From RUG11977 sp045627205 (GTDB lineage: Bacteria; Bacillota; Clostridia; Lachnospirales; Lachnospiraceae), in contig JAZQNG010000064.1 of NCBI GenBank assembly GCA_045627205.1, positions 17,952-81,951 on the forward strand: 64,000 bases of DNA. The letters run 5' to 3'. A program made the translations under genes and the position numbers. A model generated the notes under the pieces. The model was given only the letters and a program-made list of their open reading frames with translations, did not search any database and was not told the origin of the DNA. Below, piece by piece: positions 6,920-16,403 of this stretch (the stretch's first letter is position 1; every line of letters begins with the position of its first letter).

Positions 6920-9415
6920 ATGAAGAGAATTGTTTGCGAAATCTGTGATGGTATGGAATTTACCAAGGTTGACGGCATGTTTGAGTGTGCAACATGTATG
7001 ACCAGGTATTCCGCAGCAGAAACAAGAAAATTGTTGAGGGAGATTGGACCTGACGGTACAGTCGCAGCATCTTCAGCAGCTCCTGCAGAAGTAACTCCCA
7101 CTGAATCAACAAAGGCACCTGCGGCAGAGGCACCGGCGGCAAAACCTTCGGTAGAAGAAAAGGCTGAAGAAATACCCGCAGCTGTTGAGCCTGTGGCAGA
7201 GGATACAGTTGAGGAGGCGTCTGCAGCAGAGGAAATTGCAGAAGAAATCATTGAAGTGGGAGAGCCTATAGCAGAAGCGGCAGTTGAGGAAATACCTGCA
7301 GCAGAGGAAATTGCAGAAGAAATCATTGAAGTGGGAGAGCCCATAGCAGAAGCGGCAGTTGAGGAAATACCTGCAGCAGAGGAAACAGAAGATTTTTTTG
7401 AAAATAAATCATCTTCATTGGGTGAAACAGCGGAAGACTTCCTTAACGAGATGGTAGCGGAGTCCTATAACGAGATGTCTTCGGGTTCATGGAATGATAT
7501 GGCTCCTGTATATCTGAATGAACTGACCTCTGGATCGGATGAGGGTGACAGTGAAGAAGATGACGAGCTGGAGCTGAAAGAAATCGGCAGTGAAGACAGT
7601 AGCGAAGAAGTCTTTGCTGGAAACAAAGATTTCGAAGAACTTACAGAACTCTCTGAAAGTACAGAGGAAGCAATCGAGGAAGTAGAAGAAGCGGTTGAAG
7701 CCGAAGTCGAAGAGGCAGAGGAAGCAATCGAGGAAGTAGAAGAAGCAGTTGAAGCTGAAGCAGAAAAAGCAGAGGAAGTAGCCGAGGCAGCAGAGGAAGC
7801 AATCGAGGAAGTAGAGGAAGCGGTTGAAGCTGAAGCAGAAAAAGCAGAGGAAGCAATCGAGGAAGTAGGAGAAGCAGTTGAAACCAAAGCTGAAGAGGCC
7901 GAGGAAGCAGCCGAGGCAATAGAAGAAGCGGCTGAAGCCAAAGCAGAAGAGGCAGAGGAAGCAGTCGAGGCAGCAGAAGAAACGGTTGAAGCTGAAGCAG
8001 AAAAAGCAGAAGAAGCAACCAAGGCAACAGAGAGTGCAGAAGCTCCTGCAGCGGCCGAGGAGCCCAAAAAGAAGGCAAAAGCCAAGAAAGACCCCGCTCG
8101 TCCTTCTAATCCTCAGGTTGAGAACATTATGATGCTTGCGGCAATGTCTTTCGATACAGGAAGTCTTGCAGAGACTGAAAACTATTGTGATCAGGCATTA
8201 TCAATCGATAATGAATTTTATAAATCCTGGTTCCTTAAGGGCAGAAGCATCTGCGGTCAGAGAACTGCCGATACCCAGCGTATAGCTATTGCGGCGTACT
8301 CACTCTGCAAAGCCGTTGATGTGGCTCCCGATGATGAAAAAGCCGATATAATCGGGGTATCGGTTAACGAACTTGCAGAAATGGGTCTGGGACTTATTTC
8401 AGTCAAGAAGCGCGGATTTGTTAAGAGACCCGGACGGGAAGAACTCAACGGACTTCTCCACGCAAGAGAAGAAGTACTGAAGTCACTGACGATTCTTTTA
8501 TCAAGAGGCGGAGTTGACACGGTTCCTGAAGATTATGTTGCGGGAATAACGGAAATTATGGACAAGGCGGCAGATGAAGCCTTTGAAATGACCAACAAAA
8601 CCTGGGCAGCAATCGAACATCCCGGTAAGGATGCCTTTGTAAACTACATAGATTGGCTTAGCAATATTGATACCTTACTCCGACAGTCCATAGCATCCGG
8701 AAAAGGCGACGGAGAAATGGATGTATGGAGATATGAGAAGCTGAGAGAAGTTCTTCAGGCTCCACTGGACAAGTGTTCGTGGAAGAAAGAGACAAAAGCC
8801 CTGACCGGCAATTTCAGATGGGTTAAGGACATTTCTCTTACAGAAGACGCTGTAGCGGGAAGAAATAATGAGATTGCCAAGTGTGATGAAATCATTGCAT
8901 CAATCCGCGGCGGTTTGACGGAGCAGCAGGCTATCAAGGACAAAGAGGAAGAAGAAAAAACTCAGGCAGAACTCGAAATGTATTGGGAGAATCATCCGGA
9001 GGAGAGACAGCTGCTTGAGGACGAGCTTAAGTCACTCTTTGAAGAAAAAGAAAATATAAACACCGAGATTAACCGTATAAACGATGAACTGAAAGAATTT
9101 AACAAGGAAGACAGTTCGAAATACGACGAAAAGAAAAAGGTTGTAACAAAGATCAGAGACCTCAGAGTTCAGCTTTCAAAGTATGGCATATTTGCAGGAA
9201 AGGAAAAGAGAGCAATCGAGGAGCAGCTTGAGAAGGAGTCAAAGACTCTTGCCGAAATAGAAGAAGCCATAAATCTTGAAAATAAAGAAAAATGGGAAAA
9301 TGCGGACAAGATGATTCCGGAGCTGAAGCAGCAGAAAGATGACCTGAGAGTTCAGCTGGCTGATATAAACAAGCGCATAAAGGAAGTAAACAAGTCCTTA
9401 AGCAAAGGCAAATAA
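6920..9415 (+). CDS. Zinc-ribbon protein with long Glu/Ala repeat tract and TPR-like region
   Basis: 831 aa. C6xxC9 and C23xxC26 form a TFIIB-type zinc ribbon. Residues about 50-390 are extremely Ala/Glu rich; within them a 25-aa unit (75 bp) is tandemly duplicated at about 7226-7380, and EAVEAEAEKAEEAIEEVEEA-like units repeat from about 7670 to 8030, with the look of a long charged helix. Residues about 395-480 resemble one or two TPR-like helical pairs (SLAETENYCDQALSIDNEFY...FLKGRSI). After a helical middle domain, residues about 690-831 are a Lys/Glu coiled coil. No signal peptide or membrane helix is seen, so it is probably cytoplasmic. Zinc-ribbon plus TPR proteins occur in Lachnospiraceae without known function. 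The ATG follows AAAGGGGGTT. Confidence 0.8.
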   Translation: MKRIVCEICDGMEFTKVDGMFECATCMTRYSAAETRKLLREIGPDGTVAASSAAPAEVTPTESTKAPAAEAPAAKPSVEEKAEEIPAAVEPVAEDTVEEASAAEEIAEEIIEVGEPIAEAAVEEIPAAEEIAEEIIEVGEPIAEAAVEEIPAAEETEDFFENKSSSLGETAEDFLNEMVAESYNEMSSGSWNDMAPVYLNELTSGSDEGDSEEDDELELKEIGSEDSSEEVFAGNKDFEELTELSESTEEAIEEVEEAVEAEVEEAEEAIEEVEEAVEAEAEKAEEVAEAAEEAIEEVEEAVEAEAEKAEEAIEEVGEAVETKAEEAEEAAEAIEEAAEAKAEEAEEAVEAAEETVEAEAEKAEEATKATESAEAPAAAEEPKKKAKAKKDPARPSNPQVENIMMLAAMSFDTGSLAETENYCDQALSIDNEFYKSWFLKGRSICGQRTADTQRIAIAAYSLCKAVDVAPDDEKADIIGVSVNELAEMGLGLISVKKRGFVKRPGREELNGLLHAREEVLKSLTILLSRGGVDTVPEDYVAGITEIMDKAADEAFEMTNKTWAAIEHPGKDAFVNYIDWLSNIDTLLRQSIASGKGDGEMDVWRYEKLREVLQAPLDKCSWKKETKALTGNFRWVKDISLTEDAVAGRNNEIAKCDEIIASIRGGLTEQQAIKDKEEEEKTQAELEMYWENHPEERQLLEDELKSLFEEKENINTEINRINDELKEFNKEDSSKYDEKKKVVTKIRDLRVQLSKYGIFAGKEKRAIEEQLEKESKTLAEIEEAINLENKEKWENADKMIPELKQQKDDLRVQLADINKRIKEVNKSLSKGK
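7226..7385 (+). repeat. 75-bp tandem duplication in the EA-repeat gene
   Basis: Two almost identical 75-base copies in frame, each encoding a 25-aa unit that includes EEIAEEIIEVGEP. A single C/T difference (cctata versus cccata) suggests a recent duplication. Confidence 0.85.
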
Positions 9416-9435
9416 GCTAACTTAATAAAAAATTA

Positions 9436-9468
9436 CGGTACCCACTGCCGAAAGGCGGTGGGTATTAT
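9436..9468 (+). terminator. Terminator after the EA-repeat gene
   Basis: TACCCACTGCC and GGCGGTGGGTA around a GAAA loop, followed by a mixed TTATTATT tail. The weaker tail may allow read-through into the Nudix gene 20 bases downstream. Confidence 0.75.
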
Positions 9469-9489
9469 TAAAGAGGGGAGAAATATTTC

Positions 9490-10143
9490 ATGGATAAATT
9501 CGAAATTAAAAAAGAACAGATAAAGACTCTCTGCGAAACCAAATTTTTGAAAATGTACGATATTCAGTACAAAGAGGGTAAACACTATTACAATGCAACC
9601 AGAAGAAACGTTGAGGATATCGTGGCGGTTAAGTCCTGTGAGGAATTTCAGAACATGCTTCCGGATGCTGTGACAATAGCGGTGGTAGTCAGACTTCCTG
9701 AAAAAGAACCCAGTCTACTACTGTCGTATGAATACAGATATCCTGTAAGCCAGTTCCTTTTAAGCCCTGTGGCAGGACTTATAGACGAAGAAGACCGGCT
9801 TGAAAGCAATCCGCTTATTTCGGCTGCAAGGCGTGAGATAAAGGAAGAATGCGGACTTACCGTAAAGGATACGGACAAAATTTATGTTATCAATCCCTGC
9901 GCATTTTCGTCACCGGGCATGACCGATGAAAGCAATGCTTTTTTATGTGCCGAAATTACGGTTGATAATCTTTCGGAACTGAATCAGAACGGTGCAGTAG
10001 GAGGGGAAGTTTTTGACGGTTTTGAATTAATAGGTATTGAAGAGGCAAAAGAACTTTTTTTCAAAGGAAGAGACAAAAACGGAAACTTTTTTTCACTGGC
10101 AACATGGGCCGTTTTAGGCTTCTTTATGGGCTTTGAGAGGTGA
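9490..10143 (+). CDS. Nudix hydrolase (ADP-ribose pyrophosphatase-like)
   Basis: 217 aa. The core EYRYPVSQFLLSPVAGLID is typical of the ADP-ribose pyrophosphatase branch of Nudix enzymes. The Nudix box follows as AARREIKEECGL, which carries the REx2EE metal-binding residues. The spacing between the leading Gly and RE is two residues longer than the canonical Gx5Ex7REUxEExGU. The enzymes hydrolyse nucleoside diphosphate-linked compounds with Mg2+. The N-terminal 60 residues form an extra strand/helix layer as in NudF-type proteins. The ATG follows AGAGGGGAG, and co-transcription with the preceding gene by read-through is possible. Confidence 0.85.
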   Translation: MDKFEIKKEQIKTLCETKFLKMYDIQYKEGKHYYNATRRNVEDIVAVKSCEEFQNMLPDAVTIAVVVRLPEKEPSLLLSYEYRYPVSQFLLSPVAGLIDEEDRLESNPLISAARREIKEECGLTVKDTDKIYVINPCAFSSPGMTDESNAFLCAEITVDNLSELNQNGAVGGEVFDGFELIGIEEAKELFFKGRDKNGNFFSLATWAVLGFFMGFER

Positions 10144-10320
10144 TGGAGTTATTCGATTTACATTCAGTGTTTATGCCTTTTGTGCAAAATGACAATAAGA
10201 AATTGCTGCCTGTTGGTTAATTAGTGCTTTTTTTTATAGCTAAATGGATAATTTTGCCAAATTAGGTCAAATTTGTCCTACTTATCTCTAAATCCTTTGT
10301 TTATTATGCACAAAAAGATA

Positions 10321-10349
10321 TTGACAAAAAAATTACAACACATTATAAT
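10321..10349 (+). promoter_or_regulatory. Strong promoter of the first sugar ABC operon
   Basis: Consensus TTGACA (10321-10326), 17-base spacer, TATAAT (10344-10349). The predicted leader is about 65 nt and contains no obvious switch. Confidence 0.92.
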
Positions 10350-10420
10350 GCAGTTATAAGTTCGCGCGATAAAGGTGCGTTCTTAAAAAAAATTTTTCTT
10401 TTTTATAAGAGGAGGGTCTT

Positions 10421-11848
10421 ATGAAACGTTTAGTCGCAGTTTTATTATGTCTCGTTCTCGCAGTTAGCTGTTTAACAGCCTGCGGTGGAGACGACAACGG
10501 CGGAAGCACATCAGGCAATGGTGATACACCTGCTACCTCAGGTAAGAAGGTTACCATCAATCTCTACTCATTCACAGATGAGATTCCTAACATGGTAAAG
10601 AGATACATCACTCTCAATCCTGATTGCGGTTTTGAAGTTAAGGACACTATCATTCCTACTACCAATGGTGAGTATCAGCCTGCTCTTGATGCAGCACTTC
10701 AGGCAGGTGGATCAGAAGCTCCTGACCTTTATGCAGCAGAGGCAGCATTCGTTCTTAAGTATACACAGGGCGAGGCTTCAAGCATGGCAGCTACTTACAA
10801 GGATCTTGGCATTGATATCGACAACAGGATTTCAAGCTCACAGATCGCTAAGTACGCTTATGAAATCGGTACACGTCCTTCAGACGGTGCTGTAGTTGCT
10901 CTTCCTTACCAGGCTACCGGTGGATGCTACATCTATCGTCGTTCAATCGCTAAGGCTGTTTGGGGAACAGATGAGCCCGCTACCATCCAGGAGAAGATCG
11001 GTGGTGCTACAGGAACATGGGATAAGTTCTGGACAGCAGCTGAAGAGTTAAAGGCTAAGGGATACGTTATCATGTCTGGTGACGGTGATATCTAGCACGC
11101 AATCGAGAACAGCTCAGATAAGGGCTGGATCGTTGACGGCAAGCTTTACATCGATCCCAAGCGTGAGGAATTCCTTGACATCTCTAAGATGTTAACAGAT
11201 AAGGGATATTCAAATATCACAACTGACTGGTCAACAGAGTGGCAGAATGACATGAAGGGTGATTCAAAGGTATTTGGTTTCTTTGGTCCCGCATGGCTTA
11301 TCAACTACACCCTCGCTCCTAACTCAGGTTCATATGAGGAGCAGGAAGATGGTTCACAGAAGTTCCTTGGTTACTTCAAGGATGGCATCGGATCAGCTGG
11401 TGACTGGGCAGTATGTAACTCTCCTGTAGGTTTCTCATGGGGCGGAACATATCTCCTTGCTAACAAGAACATTCCTGAGGAGAAGAAGGCAGCAGCTAAG
11501 AAGATCATCGAGTGGATCACTCTTGATACAGACGAGAACAGCTTACAGTACAAGTGGGCTAACGGCACACTTTACGATGAGGCTGGTACAAAGGATACCG
11601 TTTCTTCAGGTGTTGTAATGAGCAACTCTAACGGTGCTCTTGACTTCCTTGGCGGACAGAACATGTTCGATTATTTCGTACCTGCTAACCAGAAGGCTAC
11701 AGGTAAGAACCTTACTCCTTACGATGAGAAGATTAACTCATTCTATCGTGATCAGGTTAGAGCTTATGCAGCTGGCACAATTACAAGAGATGAGGCTCTT
11801 GCTAATTTCAAGGCTAACGTAAAGAACGAGCTTGAAATTACAGAATAA
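10421..11848 (+). pseudogene. Sugar ABC transporter solute-binding lipoprotein interrupted by in-frame TAG
   Basis: An otherwise intact 475-codon frame broken by TAG at 11093-11095 (residue 225), directly after GYVIMSGDGDI; HAIENSSDKGWIVDGK continues in the same frame. The lipoprotein signal is MKRLVAVLLCLVLAVSCLTA followed by the lipobox cysteine at residue 21. The body is a family 1-type extracellular carbohydrate-binding protein (GVVALPYQATGGCYIYRRS, later FFGPAWLINY). Translation would stop after 224 aa, removing the C-terminal lobe. The second half shows no other decay and its codon use matches the first, so this is a very recent nonsense mutation, a base-calling error, or a read-through codon. 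CAG (Gln) and TGG (Trp) are each one change away. The site GAGGAGGGTC precedes the ATG. The two permease genes downstream are intact. Confidence 0.85.
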
Positions 11849-11884
11849 TCTTTGATAGAGTAAATATTTAAGATTACCTAATCA

Positions 11885-11918
11885 TAGGGCGGACGGACAG
11901 ACCGTCTGCCCTATTTTT
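11885..11918 (+). terminator. Intercistronic terminator/attenuator
   Basis: A 12-bp stem (TAGGGCGGACGG at 11885-11896 with CCGTCTGCCCTA at 11902-11913, one G-T pair) is followed by T residues. It lies between the binding protein and the first permease, an arrangement that usually lets abundant binding protein mRNA accumulate over permease mRNA. Confidence 0.85.
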
Positions 11919-11940
11919 GTGGTTTTGGAGGAGTGGTGTT

Positions 11941-12939
11941 ATGGAAAAGAAGAAACGCGTCAGTTACGCAAAATACGGCTATTTCTTTGTCATCCCCTTT
12001 GTATTGGCATTCGCTATCTGTATGCTGTATCCTATCATCTATACGATCATAATCAGCTTTACAGATATGCAGGGCGCCTTCGCCACTGAGTGGCATTTCC
12101 TTGGCGGAGATGATGGGGGTATATTTGCCAATTACAAGTATCTGATTCAGGAAAACGACATGTTTTTAACTGCGGTAAAAAATACATTCAAAATCTGGAT
12201 TCTTAACTTTATTCCGCAGATTTTGCTTGCTTTATTGCTTGCAGCATGGTTTACTAACAACTCACTAAAGGTTAAAGGACAGGGATTCTTTAAGTTTGTA
12301 TTCTATCTGCCGAATATTATGACAGCATCTACAATAGCAATCCTTTTCCATGCCTTGTTCCTTAATTCGGCTAACGGCCCTGTAAATGCTATACTCCTCG
12401 ATCTTGGAATCATAGATAAATATGTTGACTGGGATATTCAGGGTGGAGCTGTTCAGCTTATTATTGCATTTATTCAGTTCTGGATATGGTATGGAAATAC
12501 TATGATTGTCCTTATTGCCGGTATTCTCGGTATAAGCCCTGAACTGTATGAGGCTGCTTCAATTGACGGAGCTACAGGAACACAGCAGTTCTTCCGCATT
12601 ACATTACCTAATTTGAAAACTATTCTGCTTTACACACTTGTAACCTCTATGGTCGGTGGTCTGCAGATGTTCGATATACCTAAGGTTTATCTTGACGGAC
12701 GTCCCAATAATGCTTCACTTACTACCAGTGTTTTCATTCAGAAGCTTGCATTCGAAGGAAAGAACAGATATCAGGTTGCATCAGCTGCAAGTATGATTAT
12801 GTTTGCTATTATCTGTGTTATCTCGGCATTCATGTTCTTCCTTATGAGAGATAAGGACGAGGAAGCTTTGTACAAGATGAATAAGAAGAAAGAAAAAGAG
12901 TTTAAGAAAAAGCTTAAAGAGCAGGGAGGTGCAATCTGA
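11941..12939 (+). CDS. Sugar ABC transporter permease (MalF type)
   Basis: 332 aa from the ATG at 11941, set by GGAGGAG at 11927-11933; an upstream in-frame TTG is ignored. Six membrane helices are seen, the first at about 18-40. The EAA loop for contact with the ATPase is clear: EAASIDGATGTQQFFRITLP near residues 200-220. The tail is highly basic (NKKKEKEFKKKLKEQGG). It belongs to the binding-protein-dependent permease family for carbohydrates. Its stop codon overlaps the start of the next permease, so the two are translationally coupled. No ATPase gene follows in this operon; the MsmX-like ATPase at 55231 is a candidate partner. Confidence 0.9.
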   Translation: MEKKKRVSYAKYGYFFVIPFVLAFAICMLYPIIYTIIISFTDMQGAFATEWHFLGGDDGGIFANYKYLIQENDMFLTAVKNTFKIWILNFIPQILLALLLAAWFTNNSLKVKGQGFFKFVFYLPNIMTASTIAILFHALFLNSANGPVNAILLDLGIIDKYVDWDIQGGAVQLIIAFIQFWIWYGNTMIVLIAGILGISPELYEAASIDGATGTQQFFRITLPNLKTILLYTLVTSMVGGLQMFDIPKVYLDGRPNNASLTTSVFIQKLAFEGKNRYQVASAASMIMFAIICVISAFMFFLMRDKDEEALYKMNKKKEKEFKKKLKEQGGAI

Positions 12940-13823
12940 TGAGTAAGAATAAGTATTTAGCACCTGAGGATGCTACCCAGAAGAAAGGATATTTCAAACC
13001 TATAAAGATAGTAATCTATGTGGTTTGCATTTTTCTTTCAATTTTGAGCTTATATCCCTTTATTGTAATGATTGTCAATGCTACACGTGAGAACATTGCC
13101 ATTCAGAATCATCCTCTTTATACTATTCCCGATACCTATTTATTCAAGAACTTTAGGTATGTAAATACCAAGTTCGGAGATTTCAAACCTTGGAGAGGAT
13201 TTGTTAACTCACTTATCATTTCGGGCAGTTCGACAATTTTAGCTCTTTACTTCTCAACACTTACTGCTTATGCGGTAGTTGTTTACGACTGGAAACTGAA
13301 TCATGCTTTCTTTACTTTCGTTCTTGCAGTTATGATGATTCCCGGTCAGGTTGTTTCAATCGGATTCTATAAGATGGTATTCAACGTTGGTCTTGCCAAC
13401 AATTATCTGCCTCTGATTATTCCTTCGATTGCTGCTCCTTCAACGGTATTCTTCATGAGACAGTACATGATTCCTTCACTGTCAAAAGAAATTATTCAGG
13501 CGGCCCGAATAGACGGTGCCAGAGAGTTCCGAATATTTAATACGATAGCATTGCCTATTATGAAGCCGGCTTTGGCTACACAGGGTATTTTCGCATTCGT
13601 TACATCATGGAACTCACTGTTCATGCCTTCAATCCTCCTGAGAGACAAGTTAAAGTACACAATGCCTCAGATGGCCAGTCTTCTGGTTGGAGACTCATAT
13701 AAGCAGGACTGGGGTGCGATTTACCTTTCACTGGGACTTACAGTTCTTCCCATCCTTATAGTATATCTGCTTTTATCCAGATACATTATTGCGGGTGTTG
13801 CTCTTGGTTCGGTAAAGGGTTGA
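12939..13823 (+). CDS. Sugar ABC transporter permease (MalG type)
   Basis: 294 aa. The ATG overlaps the previous stop (TGATG) and is served by GGGAGGTG inside the upstream gene. There are six helices, beginning at about 25-45. The EAA loop is QAARIDGAREFRIFNTIALP near residues 190-210, with the C-terminal SRYIIAGVALGSVKG typical of MalG-type carbohydrate permeases. With 11941-12939 it forms the membrane heterodimer of a sugar importer in the cytoplasmic membrane. The operon ends at the terminator 45 bases downstream. Confidence 0.92.
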   Translation: MSKNKYLAPEDATQKKGYFKPIKIVIYVVCIFLSILSLYPFIVMIVNATRENIAIQNHPLYTIPDTYLFKNFRYVNTKFGDFKPWRGFVNSLIISGSSTILALYFSTLTAYAVVVYDWKLNHAFFTFVLAVMMIPGQVVSIGFYKMVFNVGLANNYLPLIIPSIAAPSTVFFMRQYMIPSLSKEIIQAARIDGAREFRIFNTIALPIMKPALATQGIFAFVTSWNSLFMPSILLRDKLKYTMPQMASLLVGDSYKQDWGAIYLSLGLTVLPILIVYLLLSRYIIAGVALGSVKG

Positions 13824-13868
13824 TTGACTTAAGAATGAGTTTTGTACAGATTGTAAATAGTAATAATG

Positions 13869-13900
13869 AAAAAGGATTCGGTTAGGCCGAATCCTTTTTT
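13869..13900. terminator. Bidirectional terminator
   Basis: AAAAAGGATTCGG and CCGAATCCTTTTTT around a TTAGG loop. A/T flanks on both sides serve the ABC operon (+) and the chemotaxis gene (-). A 16-base direct repeat (ATCATTTGTATTTTGA) follows in two copies at about 13909 and 13941. Confidence 0.92.
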
Positions 13901-13997
13901 ATTTTTGAATCATTTGTATTTTGAGTGGTTTGCTTATAGCATCATTTGTATTTTGAAAGCGTGGTCTGTCTTTATTGAGTTCTTCATAAAAACATTT

Positions 13998-16100
13998 TTA
14001 CAGAACAAAGTGATTTACATTATCCTGAAGGACCGTGGTCTTTTCCTGGAGGTCGTTGGCATTAATGGCAAACTGTTCTACAGTGTCAAGCTGAGACTGT
14101 ATCGATTCTCTGAGATTAGCTGCAGAAGCAGCAATTTCTGCGGATACGGCAGCTATATTGGAAATGGAATCCGATACAACCTGTTTATTGGAAGCCATGT
14201 TATTAAGGCTTGAAGCGATATAGTTAAGCTGAAGTACCATTTCGTCGATACAGCCGTTAATTGTTTCAAATACATTTGTGGTCTGGCGAAGCAGATCATT
14301 CTGAGTAATAACAAAGCTGTTGGTTTCTTTGACGGCATTGGAAGCTTTATTGGTACTTCCCGTTATATCATTAAGTATTAAATGAATCTGGTCGCCGGCA
14401 CTGACTGAGGCTTCGGAAAGCTTTCTTATTTCTTCTGCTACTATTGCAAAACCCTGACCATTTTCACCGACTCTTGCTGCCTCTATGGAAGCATTCAGTG
14501 AAAGAAGATTTGTCTGGTCCGCTATTTCGTTGATTGTATTTAAGATTTCATGAATGCTGGAGACATTGTTAACTACGTCGTCAATGGTGATACCGAGACT
14601 GTGAATGATATCCGTGGTTTTAATATTCTGTTCATTCAGCCTGCTGATGGAATCGCGTCCTTCTGCGGTAACCTGAAGGGTTTTGTCGACGGTGGAATTA
14701 ATCTGACCGGTACTTGTGGTGATGGCGTCTATCTGGTTGGAAAGCGTGGACATCTCGGCGGCCGAAGTATCGGTGTCCGTAGCCTGAGTCTGAACAGCCA
14801 ATACAACGGAGTCAAGAGATTCTTTGACAACTCTCATGGATTCGTAAAGGTGTACCGCCGAATCGGCTACGTCATTTGAAGAACTGTAGACATCGCTGCT
14901 GAATCCGTCGACATTCTTCATTATATCGTGAATTCCGGTTACCGTCGTATTTAACGAGTTTGTCAGTTGTAGGAATTCGTCCTTGCGGTGGGTCTCAAAA
15001 TGCTGTGTCAGATCGCCCTCTGCAACCTTTTTAAGCTTCAATTCCGAATCAATGATTGTTTCACTGATTCCTTTTGAAATAATAGTACCGATACCGAGAG
15101 CAATTATTGTCCCTATAATCACAAAGAGGAGAGTAACATATCCTATTTTCGTCATTGAACCGGAGACGCTTTTTTGAGGAATCAGGGCTGCCAGTTTGAA
15201 ATTACTGTCACCTAAATCGGAGCAGTAGAAGAGATAATCATTTCCATCGAGCTCTATCTCTGAGGTCCGGCTCATTAAATCCGGATTGCTGATAAAGTCA
15301 TGCATCGTGACATTGAAGAAATTTGATATATCGAGAAAAGAAACCTTTTCAGATTCATCGCCGTCCGAAATCTCGTTGACAGTAAGCTCTTCGTTATCAT
15401 TCACCAGAATGGCAACTTTACTTTCACTTCCAAGATTTGTCTGTTTGAGAATGTTATAAATTTCTTTACTTGAAATATCCACTACCACAACACCCAGGTC
15501 TTTTTGCATTGGAGTAATAAAGGAAAGCGAGTAAGAATTATCTCTGCCGTAGTATTTCTCATCTATGAAAGGATGGGAGGTTACCCAGGCGGTAGTCTGA
15601 CCTTTTCGCAAGGCTTCGGTTTCGGGTTGCGATGCCATCAGCTCTCCTACATACTCGCTGGATACGGTAATCATTTCCTGCTCTTTTTTCCTGGATGAGA
15701 GCATCGGCTTACCTGAGCGCCCCAACAGATAATAATCGGAAACATAGCTGTTGGTTTTCATGAAACTTTCCATATCGGCAAAAACTCTGTTAAATGTTTC
15801 ACGGGCTTCCGGATTTGTGTTATAATCTTCTTTGGACAGGCTGAGGTAATATCGCTTCACATCACTTTGCACTGCTACGGCGCAGCTTTTGTTGCGAACG
15901 GAATCAAACATATATTCCAGATACTGGTCGGTAGCATCCATTGTGCTTGTAATGCTCTGTTTCGTTTTATCGGTAATTTCCTGGGCCGCAAGTTTATAGG
16001 ATACTATGCCGAGGATTACCACCATAAAAACAGGGACTATAAACGCTGACATAAGTGTTGTTCGTATTCTTCTGTTGGTTCTGTGTTTATTCAGCTTCAT
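13998..16100 (-). CDS. Methyl-accepting chemotaxis protein
   Basis: 700 aa. TM1 lies at about residues 16-36 and is followed by a roughly 280-aa extracytoplasmic region that reads as a double Cache sensor (SYVSDYYLLGRSGKPMLSSR, then SYSLSFITPMQKDLGVVVVD). TM2 is at about 316-340, then a HAMP linker (KKVAEGDLTQHFETHRKDEF). The cytoplasmic signalling hairpin is near 523-556: ADQTNLLSLNASIEAARVGE, then NGQGFAIVAEEIRKL. Such receptors relay ligand binding to CheA/CheW. The GENGQGF variant replaces the usual GExGKGF. It is monocistronic, on the opposite strand to its neighbours, with the start set by TTTAGGAGCG. The ligand is unknown; no other chemotaxis gene is in the window. Confidence 0.94.
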   Translation of the reverse strand: MKLNKHRTNRRIRTTLMSAFIVPVFMVVILGIVSYKLAAQEITDKTKQSITSTMDATDQYLEYMFDSVRNKSCAVAVQSDVKRYYLSLSKEDYNTNPEARETFNRVFADMESFMKTNSYVSDYYLLGRSGKPMLSSRKKEQEMITVSSEYVGELMASQPETEALRKGQTTAWVTSHPFIDEKYYGRDNSYSLSFITPMQKDLGVVVVDISSKEIYNILKQTNLGSESKVAILVNDNEELTVNEISDGDESEKVSFLDISNFFNVTMHDFISNPDLMSRTSEIELDGNDYLFYCSDLGDSNFKLAALIPQKSVSGSMTKIGYVTLLFVIIGTIIALGIGTIISKGISETIIDSELKLKKVAEGDLTQHFETHRKDEFLQLTNSLNTTVTGIHDIMKNVDGFSSDVYSSSNDVADSAVHLYESMRVVKESLDSVVLAVQTQATDTDTSAAEMSTLSNQIDAITTSTGQINSTVDKTLQVTAEGRDSISRLNEQNIKTTDIIHSLGITIDDVVNNVSSIHEILNTINEIADQTNLLSLNASIEAARVGENGQGFAIVAEEIRKLSEASVSAGDQIHLILNDITGSTNKASNAVKETNSFVITQNDLLRQTTNVFETINGCIDEMVLQLNYIASSLNNMASNKQVVSDSISNIAAVSAEIAASAANLRESIQSQLDTVEQFAINANDLQEKTTVLQDNVNHFVL

Positions 16101-16403
16101 AAATAATCGCTCCTAAAAGAATGTATGAAAGATTTATGGTATTTGAAAATATAAACAGACAACTATATGCAATATAAGATATTTTACTATAATTTTACCC
16201 AAAAAACAAGATAAAGAACAGCTTTTTGGCGTGCATGTTTTTACACGCCGATTCCTTGCAGGCAAAGAAGAGCATACATTGACAAACAGCCTCTTTGGCG
16301 TGCATGATTTTTTGGATAAAGGCAGATGGAAAAATAGAGCATATATGCGATATGAGCGCAAAAAAATTAAGCAGATTATGGTTAATAATGATTTGGAGGC
16401 AGT
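16101..16403. other. Divergent intergenic region with family B repeats
   Basis: 303 bases between divergent genes. It holds the inverted copy of the GGCGTGCATG hairpin (16221-16255) and a half copy (about 16285-16300); the flanks are AT-rich. No clear promoter match for the chemotaxis gene was found. Confidence 0.5.
16228..16300. repeat. Dispersed hairpin repeat, family B (inverted copy plus half copy)
   Basis: GGCGTG (16228-16233) pairs with CACGCC (16244-16249) and is followed by GATTCC, the complement of the GGAATC at 3140. A second TTTGGCGTGCATG begins at about 16284 without its partner arm. It matches 3140-3167 in reverse orientation. Confidence 0.7.

Noticed and set aside
7641..8078. 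145-aa Leu/Pro-rich minus-strand frame
   Set aside because: Another mirror of the same repeat tract.
7465..8085. 206-aa Ser/Ala-rich open frame on the minus strand
   Set aside because: It is the reverse complement of the Glu/Ala repeat tract; it has no ribosome-binding site and its composition is a mirror of the GAA/GCA repeats.
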